A stretch of DNA of 64,000 nt from Datnioides undecimradiatus (Eukaryota; Chordata; Actinopteri; Lobotiformes; Datnioididae): contig WARS01000009.1 in assembly GCA_008933995.1 (NCBI GenBank), positions 1,669,501-1,733,500 of the forward strand. Direction: 5' to 3'. The notes beneath the pieces were generated by a model. That model was given only the letters and a program-made list of their open reading frames with translations. It had not been told where the DNA came from and searched no databases. The position numbers and the translations under genes were made by a program. Positions 22,741 through 34,900 of this stretch are shown piece after piece (the first letter of the stretch is position 1; the number at the start of each line of letters is the position of its first letter).

Positions 22741-24073
22741 CCGATAGGTCTACTGCATGGCTGAGGTAGCATGTAGGTCCTGACATATAGCCGACCAAGA
22801 ATCACAGGGGCTAAGCCTCCTGCTATTGGCTCATATAACAATTCAAATACCTGACACCTACGTAACAAGACAGCTAATATTTGCTGATACGACACATGAC
22901 GTTTTTGCAGTTTTATAACCTACAGTGCTTTTACTGGCAGCCTTACTGCAATAAGATTAATAACATAAATTGTAATTGTTCCTGGCACAAAGACTAAACC
23001 CCCATTTCTTTCAAAAAGGCATATTTACTGGGAGCAGATGTAAAATTAGGCATGAATCATCAAAAACAACAGATAAAAATAAATATCAAACCAAAAACAG
23101 GGGCCAAACATCACAGCGACAGACATATAAGTTTGATTAGACAGAAAAGAAAACTGGGACCTTCTGCACAGTTGTAACATCTTCATTACTGGAAAGTGGT
23201 AATGATATCCTCCTGGTAACCGGGTCATCAGATCAATAACTAATAACAGATCCCTGGCATACACTAAGAGAGGATGACATGCTCTTAGTCTTTCTTTGCA
23301 TGTGGAGCTTTTTAACATGCTGCTAGGCTCAATCTAGGTGTAAGTACAATATAGGTTGAAAGTGGATGATAGGTACGTTAGGTATACATGGGTTAAAGGG
23401 ATGAAAAAAAAGAGTTCATCCTCTTACTTATGGTTGCTGTGATCTTTGTGGATAGCCTTTCATCAAGAAGGTCATCAGACACCTAATCATCCCAGTGTTA
23501 CTGGCTCTCAGCACATCCTCATACACTGAGGCTTTTACACATTTCATTCGTTTCATGTTCCCTGCACGTGGATTGTGAGCGAGATGCTTTGAGCTCCCCA
23601 GCTGTTCCACGCCAAGTAGCAAACACGTTTTCTTCAAAGCTTACAGTACCAATTTTCCAAAAACAGAAAGTCTCTCTCCGCCTTTCCCACCTCTTCAGTC
23701 TTTTCATCTCTGCATCCCTTGCGACAAACAGCTCGTTCTCTTCATCACAAATACACAGTAGACGGGGGCTTCAACTTCTCATCGCTACGTGTGCTCAAAA
23801 CCAATACATTTATATTGCCCCAGTGTAGTACAAATGTCAATTTCCTGTCTCACACCCACGGCCCGCTTTACAGAGCGGTGATCGGTTTTATATAACAGTC
23901 CAGGTCAAATAAAGTTACACCGGGACCTTTGCCAAGTCTTCAACCAAAGAGACAAAACATTCTCAGAGAACACTGAGCAATGTCTGCTGTCAATAAAAAA
24001 ACGGCCAGAGTAGGACTTAAAATGGATTACTGACATTAAACTGGCACAGCAGGATGCCAACTGTGAGATAATC

Positions 24074-24145
24074 TAGAACAGAGGTTTTCAAACTGAAAGG
24101 CGTGTCCCCCCCAGGGTTGTGTGGGAGAGGTAGAGGGGAAGCACA
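24074..24145 (+). mobile_element. hAT-like MITE end, degraded
   Basis: CAGAGGTTTTCAAACTGAAA and then GGCGTGTCCCCCCCAGGG resemble the 'CAGTGGTTCTCAAACT...GCGCCCCCC' end of a common hAT-derived MITE. The other terminus is not evident. Confidence 0.4.
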
Positions 24146-24734
24146 GAGTGCAAGAAAAAGGTATTAAGTGAGGAAGAAGAGTACAGGTGCATGCTGAGAA
24201 CTTAGTTATTGTAGTTTGACTCACTCACCAACATGATCGGCAGTTGCCGCAGCAGCAGTAGGGTCTGTGACACACAGCTCATGAAGACAATTAAGGTGCT
24301 TAAACACCCTTAGCGCCTGATGGCTGCAATTTGTGTCAAAAGTCTGACTCATACTGTCAAATCTGAACACGCCGACATGATGCACACATTTCTCGATTCA
24401 GCCAACAGCATTCATTGCAAATAAAAGACTACAAATCCACTGATACACCACATAATACAAAAATTTGCTTGAGAATCATCAGGTTTTTCAGCTGTCTTTA
24501 GTAACGGAGTAATCCCCTGACAGTTACATCCATGCGTGCACTAAAAACAGGAACTGATACTTGCTAACTTAGTACAAGAGTTTGATGTTGGGATTGATTA
24601 AAAAAACATTATTAACCTAGAAGCTTCAGGTTCATTTCTCCCGGAAAGCAAACAAAACCTTTCAGTGTCCTTGGGCAAGACTGAAATGAAAATGGTCCCT
24701 CAGTTTTAATTTGTAGTTGGACAGAAGAATTTAT

Positions 24735-24975
24735 CTACAGCAATAATCAATTAGCTGTCTAAGTGATTTGTTTAAGCACAAACGCCAAACATTACCTCAC
24801 TGCACCTTCTAAAATGTGACATGCTGCTGCCTTTCTCTCTTTAATATCATTGTAAGTTGGATATCTTTGGATCTTGGACTGCTGGCTTGACAAGGAAACC
24901 AAACATTATCACCGTGGCTTATTTTCATTGCTTTCTGTCATTTATTATTATGATATTTCTTTGATTTGATAACTG
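24735..24975 (-). mobile_element. Teleost 'GGCTGCAACTAACGATT' repeat, copy 1
   Basis: AACGCCAAACATTACCTCAC, TAATATCATTGTAAGTTGGA and ATCTTTGGATCTTGGACTGC follow, in reverse orientation, a repeat very common in percomorph genomes whose ends read GGCTGCAACTAACGATTATT. This copy is diverged and lacks one clean end. Confidence 0.65.
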
Positions 24976-27900
24976 CTAAAGCAAACAGAAAAACAAGCAA
25001 GAAAATTTGTTCTTGCCTACTTAGTTAATGCCGTAAAAGTGACGCTCTCTGACTGTAAGACACATATTTTAGCGTCGCTATAGAGACAGTAGGTGTTTCT
25101 CTACTTTCCAGTTTTTAATGGTAAAGGTAGTGATTTATGGTAATGTCAGTGACATTGCGCTCACCCACCTCTACTTCCTGTGACACTCAGGTCAGGTTTC
25201 TATTTCTATTTTAGGTGCTAAATCAAGCCTGATTGCCAGTGCACACTGAAGAGGGCAAAACAAAAGGGATTTCCCAGTAATCACGATGCCACTGCAAAAC
25301 GTACAGGAAGCACCCGTATTTAAATAAACAACCGAGAGATTTCAAAACATTTCCCTCACACAAGGGTTTGTTCGAGAATCATCTTGCTGAATACACAGTT
25401 CCTACTAATTAAGTCATAGCATGATATTTGTCTCAGTTCTATATTCAGTTTACAATATCAAGTTTTGTTCCATGAGGATTTAATTTCCTCCTTTGTTTTA
25501 TTTTTATCTCCCTCGTCGCTTTATTAATCTCACTCTTTTTTTGTCCAGACTGTTTTTAGATTCTGTTGCCAGTGGCGGATGTGTCTTTTCTGTTTTTGTC
25601 TGCAGATGCATATTTTTGGAAATCCCTTCAAATTTCTTTTTATTTTACCAGCAACAGTAATCTTCTCCAACAGTGATTTATGGGAAGCATCAAGCTAAGA
25701 CACATATATTTCACTGTAATGTTCCTATAAACGTGGAAATGATGAAAAAACGTGTAAACTATTTCTAAAATCTTTTAAAACAGGAACCTCCGTCCCGACT
25801 GAACCAAGCAAGACAAAAACTGAAGAAAAGTAAGTGGTTGGGTTGTTGAAGTTCAGAATAAACAAGACACAGTAGGAGAGAGCGTGCTCAGCTGATCTAC
25901 CTCAAAAGCTTTCTCTGTCAAATTCCCACTCCAAGAAGAACTTCAACCCACTTAACCCGAGTCCTGTTTGGAGAGCAGCTTTCAGTTCACTGGAAGAGAC
26001 AAGGCATACATGCATTTGCTTAAACTCATGGCCTTCAGGAACGAGGCCTCAAGGAAAAGAGGTGATAGCTGCTGCAGTCAATCCCCAACAAATAAAAAGG
26101 TCTCTTGGCAAGCATAACTGCAAACCGAAGTGCAGTTTTTGACAAGGAAATGTACAACAACACATCTGTGTTACAACAATATTAAATCCATGTTATTGCA
26201 AATGTTCATATTCAATGACAACTTGAATTACACTCATCATTTGACACATAAGTGTTGATGTAAAGTGTAGAAAAGTGCTGTTTGACAAAATAAGTTGGTA
26301 TTTTCATATAATGTGAAAAAAATATTGGATTGTTTTAATTAGAAATGAGATGTGGTGGCAGAATAAGTCTATTAGGGGGTATAACAGTGTAAAATTAACT
26401 TTTGTCAGAATGTAACAAGCATGAACTGCACCTGTTAAGACCTTTAATCAGTGAGGAATGAGTGTACAGCCCTCAACAAGCTGCTCTCAACATCATAAAA
26501 AGGCTCCTGACCTACTACAAAACAACCTCAGTTAGAGGCTCGGCCATTAACTTAAAGGGTGCAGCTGAACATCTGCAATTAACCTAAAATTTCTCCGTTC
26601 ATCAAAGGGAGCAAAAGAAAAAGTTAAATAGCATTCAGCTCGATGACACCAGACTTCATCTCTGTGAGGACCTCCATGCAAAGGGGGACAGAGCCATGTT
26701 GATGCCTCAAATGAGAAACCTCAACCTCCTTTGACAAACACCAGCTGCTCAGCGGGAGAGTCAACTAAGTTAGTCCTCGGCCAGTCAGCCAACTCACAGA
26801 CACACACTTTTCGCAGGTCAGGATGATAAAACCCTGCTGGATTGTGATTTATCATTCAGCAAAGACTAACACCGCTGGTCACGCAGAGCTAAATATGCCA
26901 TTTTTCAATAAATGGATGGGACTAACTGCTACTGTTGACATGCTGTTTGTCTAAATGACAGCTTTACATAAATTGTTAGCTCTGCAAAGTAAATCAGATC
27001 ATGTGACTGCGTTCTGAAAATGTTTTTCGTATTCACAGACCGAACCATGCCAACCAGAGGTTTGTTTGAAGAAGATGGTATGATAGGAAAGAAAAAAAAC
27101 TAGAGAATCAAAAAGCCTTCTGGATCTGGACATCAGTCATCCATTTATGGCCTTAAAAGAAGGAAAGAATATGGGATGAAAGGCTTCCTACAGTTTCTTG
27201 GAATGTCTTTCATTGTTTTTCCAAATGGTGACTAAACCAGAGCATCATGCAGGAGGTTTTACAGTTGCAGGAAAAGGGCGGACTCCTGGCTCTGACCATA
27301 AACCTCATCCTCGTAAGTGGTATTTGTCTAAAAAACAGTTTAGTCTTAACAACACTCAATAACAAGTCAAAGCGTGTGTTAACCGTGCAAATGAGGGCAA
27401 AGTATTTCCGAGATTTCCGTTTGAGTGTGGGAGGCCGTGTGTGTGTGTTCATCAGAGGGGATTTAATTTATAATGCGAGTGAAATGCATTTGTGTGGGCG
27501 ACCGCTGGCTTTCAGACGCCCTGGGTCTGGTCTCCTGTGTGTAGAGTTGCATGGTTGGATCAGTGGAGACGTATTGGTTTGCACACTGTGAAGATGAGAC
27601 GCTCGATGACTCGGAAACTGATCTGTGGGGTGGAGGGGGGAATCAGCAAACCTGACGCCAGATTCTCTTTTCTCCCCTATCTTCCATTCTGTCTCTTATC
27701 CTTGGTCGAACTTGTCCAATCAATGAACATGGACAGAGATAATCTGCGTTGCAGAAAATGAGAAGAATGAGGAAAGAAGGATGCAAAGCTCTGTGTTTGA
27801 GCCATCTCCAGTATTCAGTAAGTCTGAAATTGTATGTGCATTTGTCCTGAACAGAGGGTTCCCCTTAGCTCAGTGTCTTCATTATTACACTTCTTACAAA

Positions 27901-28987
27901 AGCTCCAATTTACAGATTGCTGGTGTTCATTTTTGAGTCTGCTCACACTACTTTTCAGTGGTGTCAGTTTGATTTTTTACAAATAGGTCTCTGATTTTCC
28001 ATTTTCTCCTTATTTTTTCACTAAATGTGACATCTCTCTGTAGCTGGTGCCTGTTCTTCCTGACTGGGACATGATCAGACTCATTTCCTTTCGCACACCA
28101 GATCACACAAACCCTCCAATCTACTGTCTCAATGTGTGTACTGGCACACGTAAACCACTTCGATACAGGGCAACTATGAAACTATCAGTGGATGTTATGA
28201 CAAGGAAAGTCACTGCTGATGCAACATATTTATAGAAAATTAATGCAGCGTGAATTACATCACCTGAAGCTCAGCTGGGTGTATACAGAAAGATAAGACT
28301 GCATTATCAATACAAACCAGAGTGTGAATTACACACGAGTTACTGAGCAAGAGCTCAGACAGACAGAGTAATATAATGTTTCATGTACGTAAGTGTATGA
28401 TTGAATTTAGAGATATCCACATTGTGATATTTTACTGATTACTCTAAAGCAAGCACATACTGGAGCAGGAGCACAGGAACAAGCCTGTCAAGCCAGACAC
28501 ATGCAGTTAGCTGCTCTGCTCTAAAGTGATTTACACAGAGTCAGCATGTCGATGCACACAGCTATATGAAGTCCCAATTCCCTGCCCACTCACAGACAGG
28601 AGCACACTTCTCATGTTCAGTGGTCCCTAGAGGTGTACTCCAGTGTGTCTGTGTGTGTGGACCAATATTTACACCAGGATGGATGGAAACATGCTACATG
28701 CCAGAATCACATGAGCCCCATGACACACTGCTTGAGAGGAAGGAAGAAATAAAGGTGGGTACACACAACAGATGGATGGTCACATCCGGGTTAGAGGAAG
28801 CTGGAGACAAAAGGTTGTGGTTCAGTTTTAACCTGTCTGAATCAGCCTGTTGTAAGACCAACAGGTAGAGACACTAGAAATCACAGCCAAGGGATAGATG
28901 TGTTAAGCTCCACAATACACAGCTAAAATAATCTGTGCTAAACCAGAAAAATCAAACTATAACTGTAATGTAAAACGCAACCCTGAA

Positions 28988-29370
28988 TAGGACTGCAACT
29001 GACAATTACTTTCTCAATCAATCCATCAATCCTCTGATGAATAGCAATCATATTCCACAAGCTCCCAGAGCCATTTCCCCCATTTTGGCACCTTACATTA
29101 TATTGTCCAGTCTAATCAACATTCTAAACCTGAAGATATTCAGTTTTCTTTCCCAGAGGATCAATAAAACAAGAAAATATCCACATTTGAGAGGCTGGAA
29201 CCAGTTCATTTTGGCAAGACAAGTCAATGAATCAACTGGTTATCAAAATAAATCCTGCACTATTCTATTGATTAATTCATCTTTTCAGTCATTTTTTGAG
29301 CAAAAACGTCTCACCTCATTCTGGCTTCTTCATTATGATGATTTGCTGCTTTAGGTTTGGGATTGTTGTT
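28988..29370 (+). mobile_element. Teleost 'GGCTGCAACTAACGATT' repeat, copy 2
   Basis: It starts at GGACTGCAACTGACAATTAC and continues with CAAGCTCCCAGAGCC, AGATATTCAGTTTTC and AATATCCACATTTGAGAGGC, matching the family in order. The far end turns back (GATTTGCTGCTTTA), as expected for an element with partly inverted internal structure. The open frame at 29037-29354 lies inside it and is not a gene. Confidence 0.7.
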
Positions 29371-31914
29371 CAGATGGAACAAGATAAATGATCGGACCCA
29401 AAACAACAGCAGATTAATCAATAATACAAAGCACTTTAGGAATACAGAAAAAAAAACCTAATCCAGAGCGAATGATTTAAAACTAGTAAGTCTAGTCAGC
29501 ATGTCTACTCCAAGCTGCGCCTTATGCGCACCTAATCACAAGGGGATTTGATTGCCAGTAAATATATATAACTGTCTTTGCTGGGTGTGATTTTGTTTTG
29601 TTTGTCTGAATCATGAAATTTGAGCGGCTCTGTAATTCACTTTGGATAAAAGAGTTTGCCAATGCCATAATTGTAAATGTGGATAAAGAGTAGACAGCAG
29701 GCAACAACAACTTGCTTACTCAGGCTGGTGCACACGTGCTCTCTAACACGGCGAGTAAAAAATTAATTAGATTCAGCCCATCTGTCTTTTTTTATCACCG
29801 TTTTTACAGAAACATATTACAAGACAACCACACTCTGTGGTGTCTGGGCTCTCTGGAGTAACCATTAGCCCACGCCAGAGTGCTTATAAACTGGTACACA
29901 GAGCAGACCACTTCCCCATATGCTGTTACAAACACTGTGAGTCTATGCAGACACTGAAGTGGGCAATATTAAGCCACGCTGAGCTACTTTTGTAGCTGTG
30001 ACTATGCTGGAAAGAAGGAGTAGTCGGTAACAAGGCAGATTAGAATAATCCACTTGGGCTCGATGCCAAGCACTTGACCTGAGGAAGCGTTGCCACAACA
30101 ATGCTCACACTCATCAGCTATAAACAGCAAGGCATGAAATATGTGGTGCGGGTCAGGAAAAGGACTTGAACATTAGAAACAAGGTGAGGAATGTAAACCC
30201 GAGCTGCGTTGTTGAAAGCAGATGTGAACATAGTGAAGATGGCATCAAAAGCCATTGGGCCTCAGACTTAACAACACCAACACATGAGGACACATGCTGA
30301 AATGTCCTGTAAATGTCTCCGAGGCTGACGAAAAGCCAACAATTATCACACCTCTCTGACCAATTTCAACCGTCAACATCACGCATCACCGAGGCACCAA
30401 TCCCCTTAAGAAAAACACAGTTTTTACTTTAAAAGTAGGATAAATGCGCACAGGGTCAGATCTTTCCGAGTTCATGACAGCACATTCGTACCTCCGTCGT
30501 CCACTCCTAAAAAAGCAGACCGGAGTCGGACCCTTTGGCGCCACACTCCTGCTGAGAATTAAATGAACTCATCAAAACAAACTACCAGTTGCTCTGGAGG
30601 CTCCAATGGACTGGCATCTCCGAGGAATCCAGGATGTAGGACCACTCCCACCAAAACAGGGTCCTCAGTCTGAGCCAGAGGCCATGCATGACTGGACTCA
30701 GGGTCAGTCTGTCTGGAGGCTCAGAGGACTAAAATACATGTCAGGTACTCATTTCACTGTGAAAAGAGGTGAAACTCCCCAAGAACAAATGGTACGTTTT
30801 CCCAAAGTTTCCTTTGGGTTTCCTTCCTCTCTAGTATTGACTACACATTTAGTAATAAAAGCAGCTCAGGAAGAGTATTAATATTATAAGAGGTGGTTTC
30901 TATTTTTGTTTTGTTTTTTTTTCCTGTGAATAATCTTTAAAAGATGTATGTGAATCAGACTTACCAAAACCTAACTGAGGTTGCCTTAAATGAAAGAGAA
31001 TTACAATAAGTCTGTATTCACAGAAAAGCTCTTTAAATCACCATCATGTAAGACTAATAAAACCAGCCACAACTAATGAATTCTTGGTAGTTAATAGACA
31101 TTAAAGTTTTTCTCAATTAACAAACAAGTCAACCTTTATAAGTGTAAAAGTTTTTTTTGGTAGTTAAATTTGAATTTATGCATATAAAAACAATGTACTG
31201 TTGTCCAAAGGGTACTAATAGAACCATGTCTTATGTGCATAACTGTGTGGACACTGTCACTTGGTGAGCTGGAAGACAAGGAGTAACTGTTTCTTTTATT
31301 AGTTTAACCATTCACGTGTTTATGTAACTGGAAAAGCATAAAAATTGACAGTTTGCTTCTGTGGTGTTTTGTCCATTTTGTAACGGTTACTTCTCTGAGT
31401 TTCCAGGTTTGCTGCCTGTGCTTTGTCAGAGCAGCATACTGGTTTTCTTGTAAGCAGCACTGGGAGGAGGCTAACTGATGACAGAAGGTAGGGGAAGAAA
31501 TAGGAGGGCTAGTGTTCGAATTACAGTCTCATCAATGATTCAGTGAGAAGAACACAGACTAGCGTATGTGCACAGACAACAAACAGCCCTGTTGGTGGAC
31601 GTGCAACAAGACACAAGCCCATGCGAAGTCTTGCACACACAAAAATCCACATCCACACGCGATCACAAACCCATGCATGTGACGAAGCTCATGCTAACTG
31701 TGACACGTTTGTAGTCATGCACACTAAGACATACTGTACACAGACCGGCCATCTAAATGCACATGGGTGTATTCTCATATGCAGTCAAACACACACTCAC
31801 GGTCACACACACACCAACTGCTTCTACAGCCAAGTGCCATCTCCTGATTGTACAAGACTCACAATGCGCCCTTCCTAGAAGCATGGTACAGCAAAACAGT
31901 GTATGTAGGGATCA

Positions 31915-31931
31915 GTGTGTGTGTGTGTGTG

Positions 31932-31967
<36 letters not shown>
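31915..31967. repeat. (GT)n(GA)n compound microsatellite
   Basis: GT units with one TC interruption run into five to six GA units. It lies in peli1 intron 1. Confidence 0.93.
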
Positions 31968-31968
<1 letters not shown>

Positions 31969-34900
31969 ATTGCAAGCTCTGAGTGATTCATCCATCTGCA
32001 TCCTGTGCAGAGGGGAAAATTACAGAACCTATTTAAATTGCTGTTATTCACTTGCATACATATTTATGAAGATAGCGAACAGGTTTGTAGCACTGTGTAA
32101 TCTAAAGAACTAACAAACGTGCTCAGTGAAAACTCATTACTGCAAGGCATCACTGAGGTTGATGTATGCCATTGTTCACTCATACAATATGCCTGTACAG
32201 TATACCATCTATTAGTAAGCACTATGGAGGGATGTGATACAAACACTGGACACTGAGGCAGCGACGCTCTGTCTCTACACAGCAGATGTGCTCTCTCAGA
32301 GCTGCTCTGCTCTCTGTCACTTCGGCGAGTTTATGTCTGTTTGACAAATGAATAATGACGTGTTGCAGTGCGTTTTAAAAAAGATCATACACTCTGTTTA
32401 ATCAAAGCTGTCTGTAAAACTATGTCAAACTAAAAGCTCCATAATACAGAGAATGAATAAATTCCATCGTGTTGATAACAGCAGGTTGTTTTCTTCTTCG
32501 GTTACAAAATAATCATTATGTTTTATAGTATTTACAAGTATTTTTTTTTAGTGTTAAGGAAGGAATACCAAGGACAGATGTAACCTGCAGGTTTTAAGGT
32601 GCTAATTGGTATAGCACTAAGTGCCCCCTGTCCCATAGCAGTGTAGATGACAGTTAACTGGGGAGAATTAGGCTTTTTTACATCCCATAGTTAATTATTT
32701 GTAGGAACTGGCAGGACTGAAATGTTTGAGTTACATAACTTTCTATAGAGGCCAGTTGTACTCCATAACAGTCTAGATGGAAGTATTAAATGTCCAACAT
32801 AAAAGCCATTATTTCAGTAACTAGAAAACATCAGGGGAAAAAAGTTTTCTACAGTTGCGTGCTTGAGGCTGATTCATGTTTCCGTTCTCCATCCATTCCT
32901 GTTTGGGTCCGTACAGTGTCTGTGATGGTTGCATTTCTCTGGGGATTGAAAAGGGAACAGTCTGTGTAGTTCTAATTGTGCTGCACCTGGTCATAGTTTG
33001 TAATCATTAGCCTCTTGTCCAGCCAAATGAGACACACTGGTCCTTAGTGCTGCTAGCATTCAGGCTTCAGAGGGTTTGGCTTGGGTTTTGGCATTGCTTC
33101 CCCCTTAGACTTTTGGCTCTATCTCCTGGACTTCCTTAAAATTAAACAGACTGAAGTTTTCTGGAAATAAGCGGGACTTAAAGTTTATCTTAGGACTAAA
33201 CAACAGTTTTGCATGTTATATAAAGGTATTATATTCAAGAATGGACAATTCTTCTTGTGTTTCCAGAAACTGTCTGCTGTTGCTGGGTTGAGCACAAGGA
33301 CCCTCAGATGTTGATTATTTAATAGATATTCAGCAACTACTGCCCAGCCTTTCTCTGCAGAAAGAGCAGTGCTCCCTGGGGAAGCTATTGCCTCAACAAG
33401 TCACACACTCAATAGTCCGTGTGTGTGAGGATGTACACGCAAGCGCATTTGAGACAGGAAGGTTGGAAAGTGAAGCAGGAAATGGCAATCGTGCACGATG
33501 GGAGGGGAGATGATGATTACAGGTCTGTGTGCGCTGTACATACGAATATGTGTTTGCAAGTGTGCAAGTGGAAAAGAGAAGGTGCTAAATTGTATCAGTG
33601 GTTTCAGCTGCAGTCGCCTGTATGAACGACAGAGCAAGGAAACCACAGAGATGGTATCATGAAAATCATAGAGACATGTACACACACCCTCACAATACTT
33701 ACGTTCTTTCAGGTTTTAGGTATAACCTCAGCAGGGCTTTCGGTTTCTGCTTGTACGGAGGATTCAGATCACATAAAGGGAAATTACAGTCCCTGCAGGA
33801 ACAGAATAGGGTTTGAGTCAGGACCGAGGTTTTCAGAGGACCAAATCCATAAAGGTGAAAAATTGTGAGTTAAGTTATACGTTTTTTTCCTCAGCTGGCC
33901 AGGTAGATAGCAATCAGAGCAAGAACTGAACAGCATCTACCAACTGATAACTTTTGTCTACATGTGTGACATTTCACCACTCTCACAGACACTCTGGTGC
34001 ATATTTATTGTCAGGAGGTCATGCCCCACAATAGAAAAAAAAAAATAGTGCCAAAATATTTAAGAATAAGAATGCAGTTTCAAAATTTGTAGTGGTAAAA
34101 CTGGTTAATATTTAAAGTCACATCTGTCTTTCACCCTGTCCCAGGGGCGCTTCAGAGGCTGAAAAGCTGTACACAGCCTATATCGTGAAATTACGTCATT
34201 TGTTTAATCTGACAATGCTCGTTGCTAAAATAAAATATTGCAATGCAACTAATCCCCCCCACTATGTTCCAGCTCCTTCTGTGTCAGCACATCCATGACA
34301 TTAACAGGCACTTTTTCCCTGGACTCCTCCAACATTTATAAATAAGGATTCTATTCATGAATTCAGCTGGATTACCGTTAAAGTAATAAAGTTGCCAAAT
34401 AGGAACTGTGAACTCCCCAACAGCTTTTTTAAAGAAGCTGAACGGCCTAACTATGTTTCAATTTTCCCACTCCCTCAGGAATTTGACTCAGGTATTGGCA
34501 GCAGGGGAGAAGCACTGGCGTTACGTTAAGTGACAGAGATGCAAAGGGAAAGAAAGCAGCACTGAGGCAAATTAGAAATGTATTCTTCATTTTTTATGAA
34601 ACAAAACAGGTGACCATACTCACCGCCATCCACAAACCTACTACTAAAATAGCTCCTTAAATAAATAATAAATAGTCTCCCCCAGAAGCACGAGATGAAG
34701 ACAGATGGTGTGATGAAGAGGGTGGGCAGTCACAGAAAGAGAAAGGACTACACATCACTGTACAATCTGCTTTCAGCTATTGTGCAGGTGTACTTTCTCT
34801 GCCTGTATGCCTTTTATCATCTTCTTTCACTACGCCTTCCTCATATGTTGTAACGCTATTACTCTGTAGATTCGGGGTTTACAATAAACTCACTTCTCTG

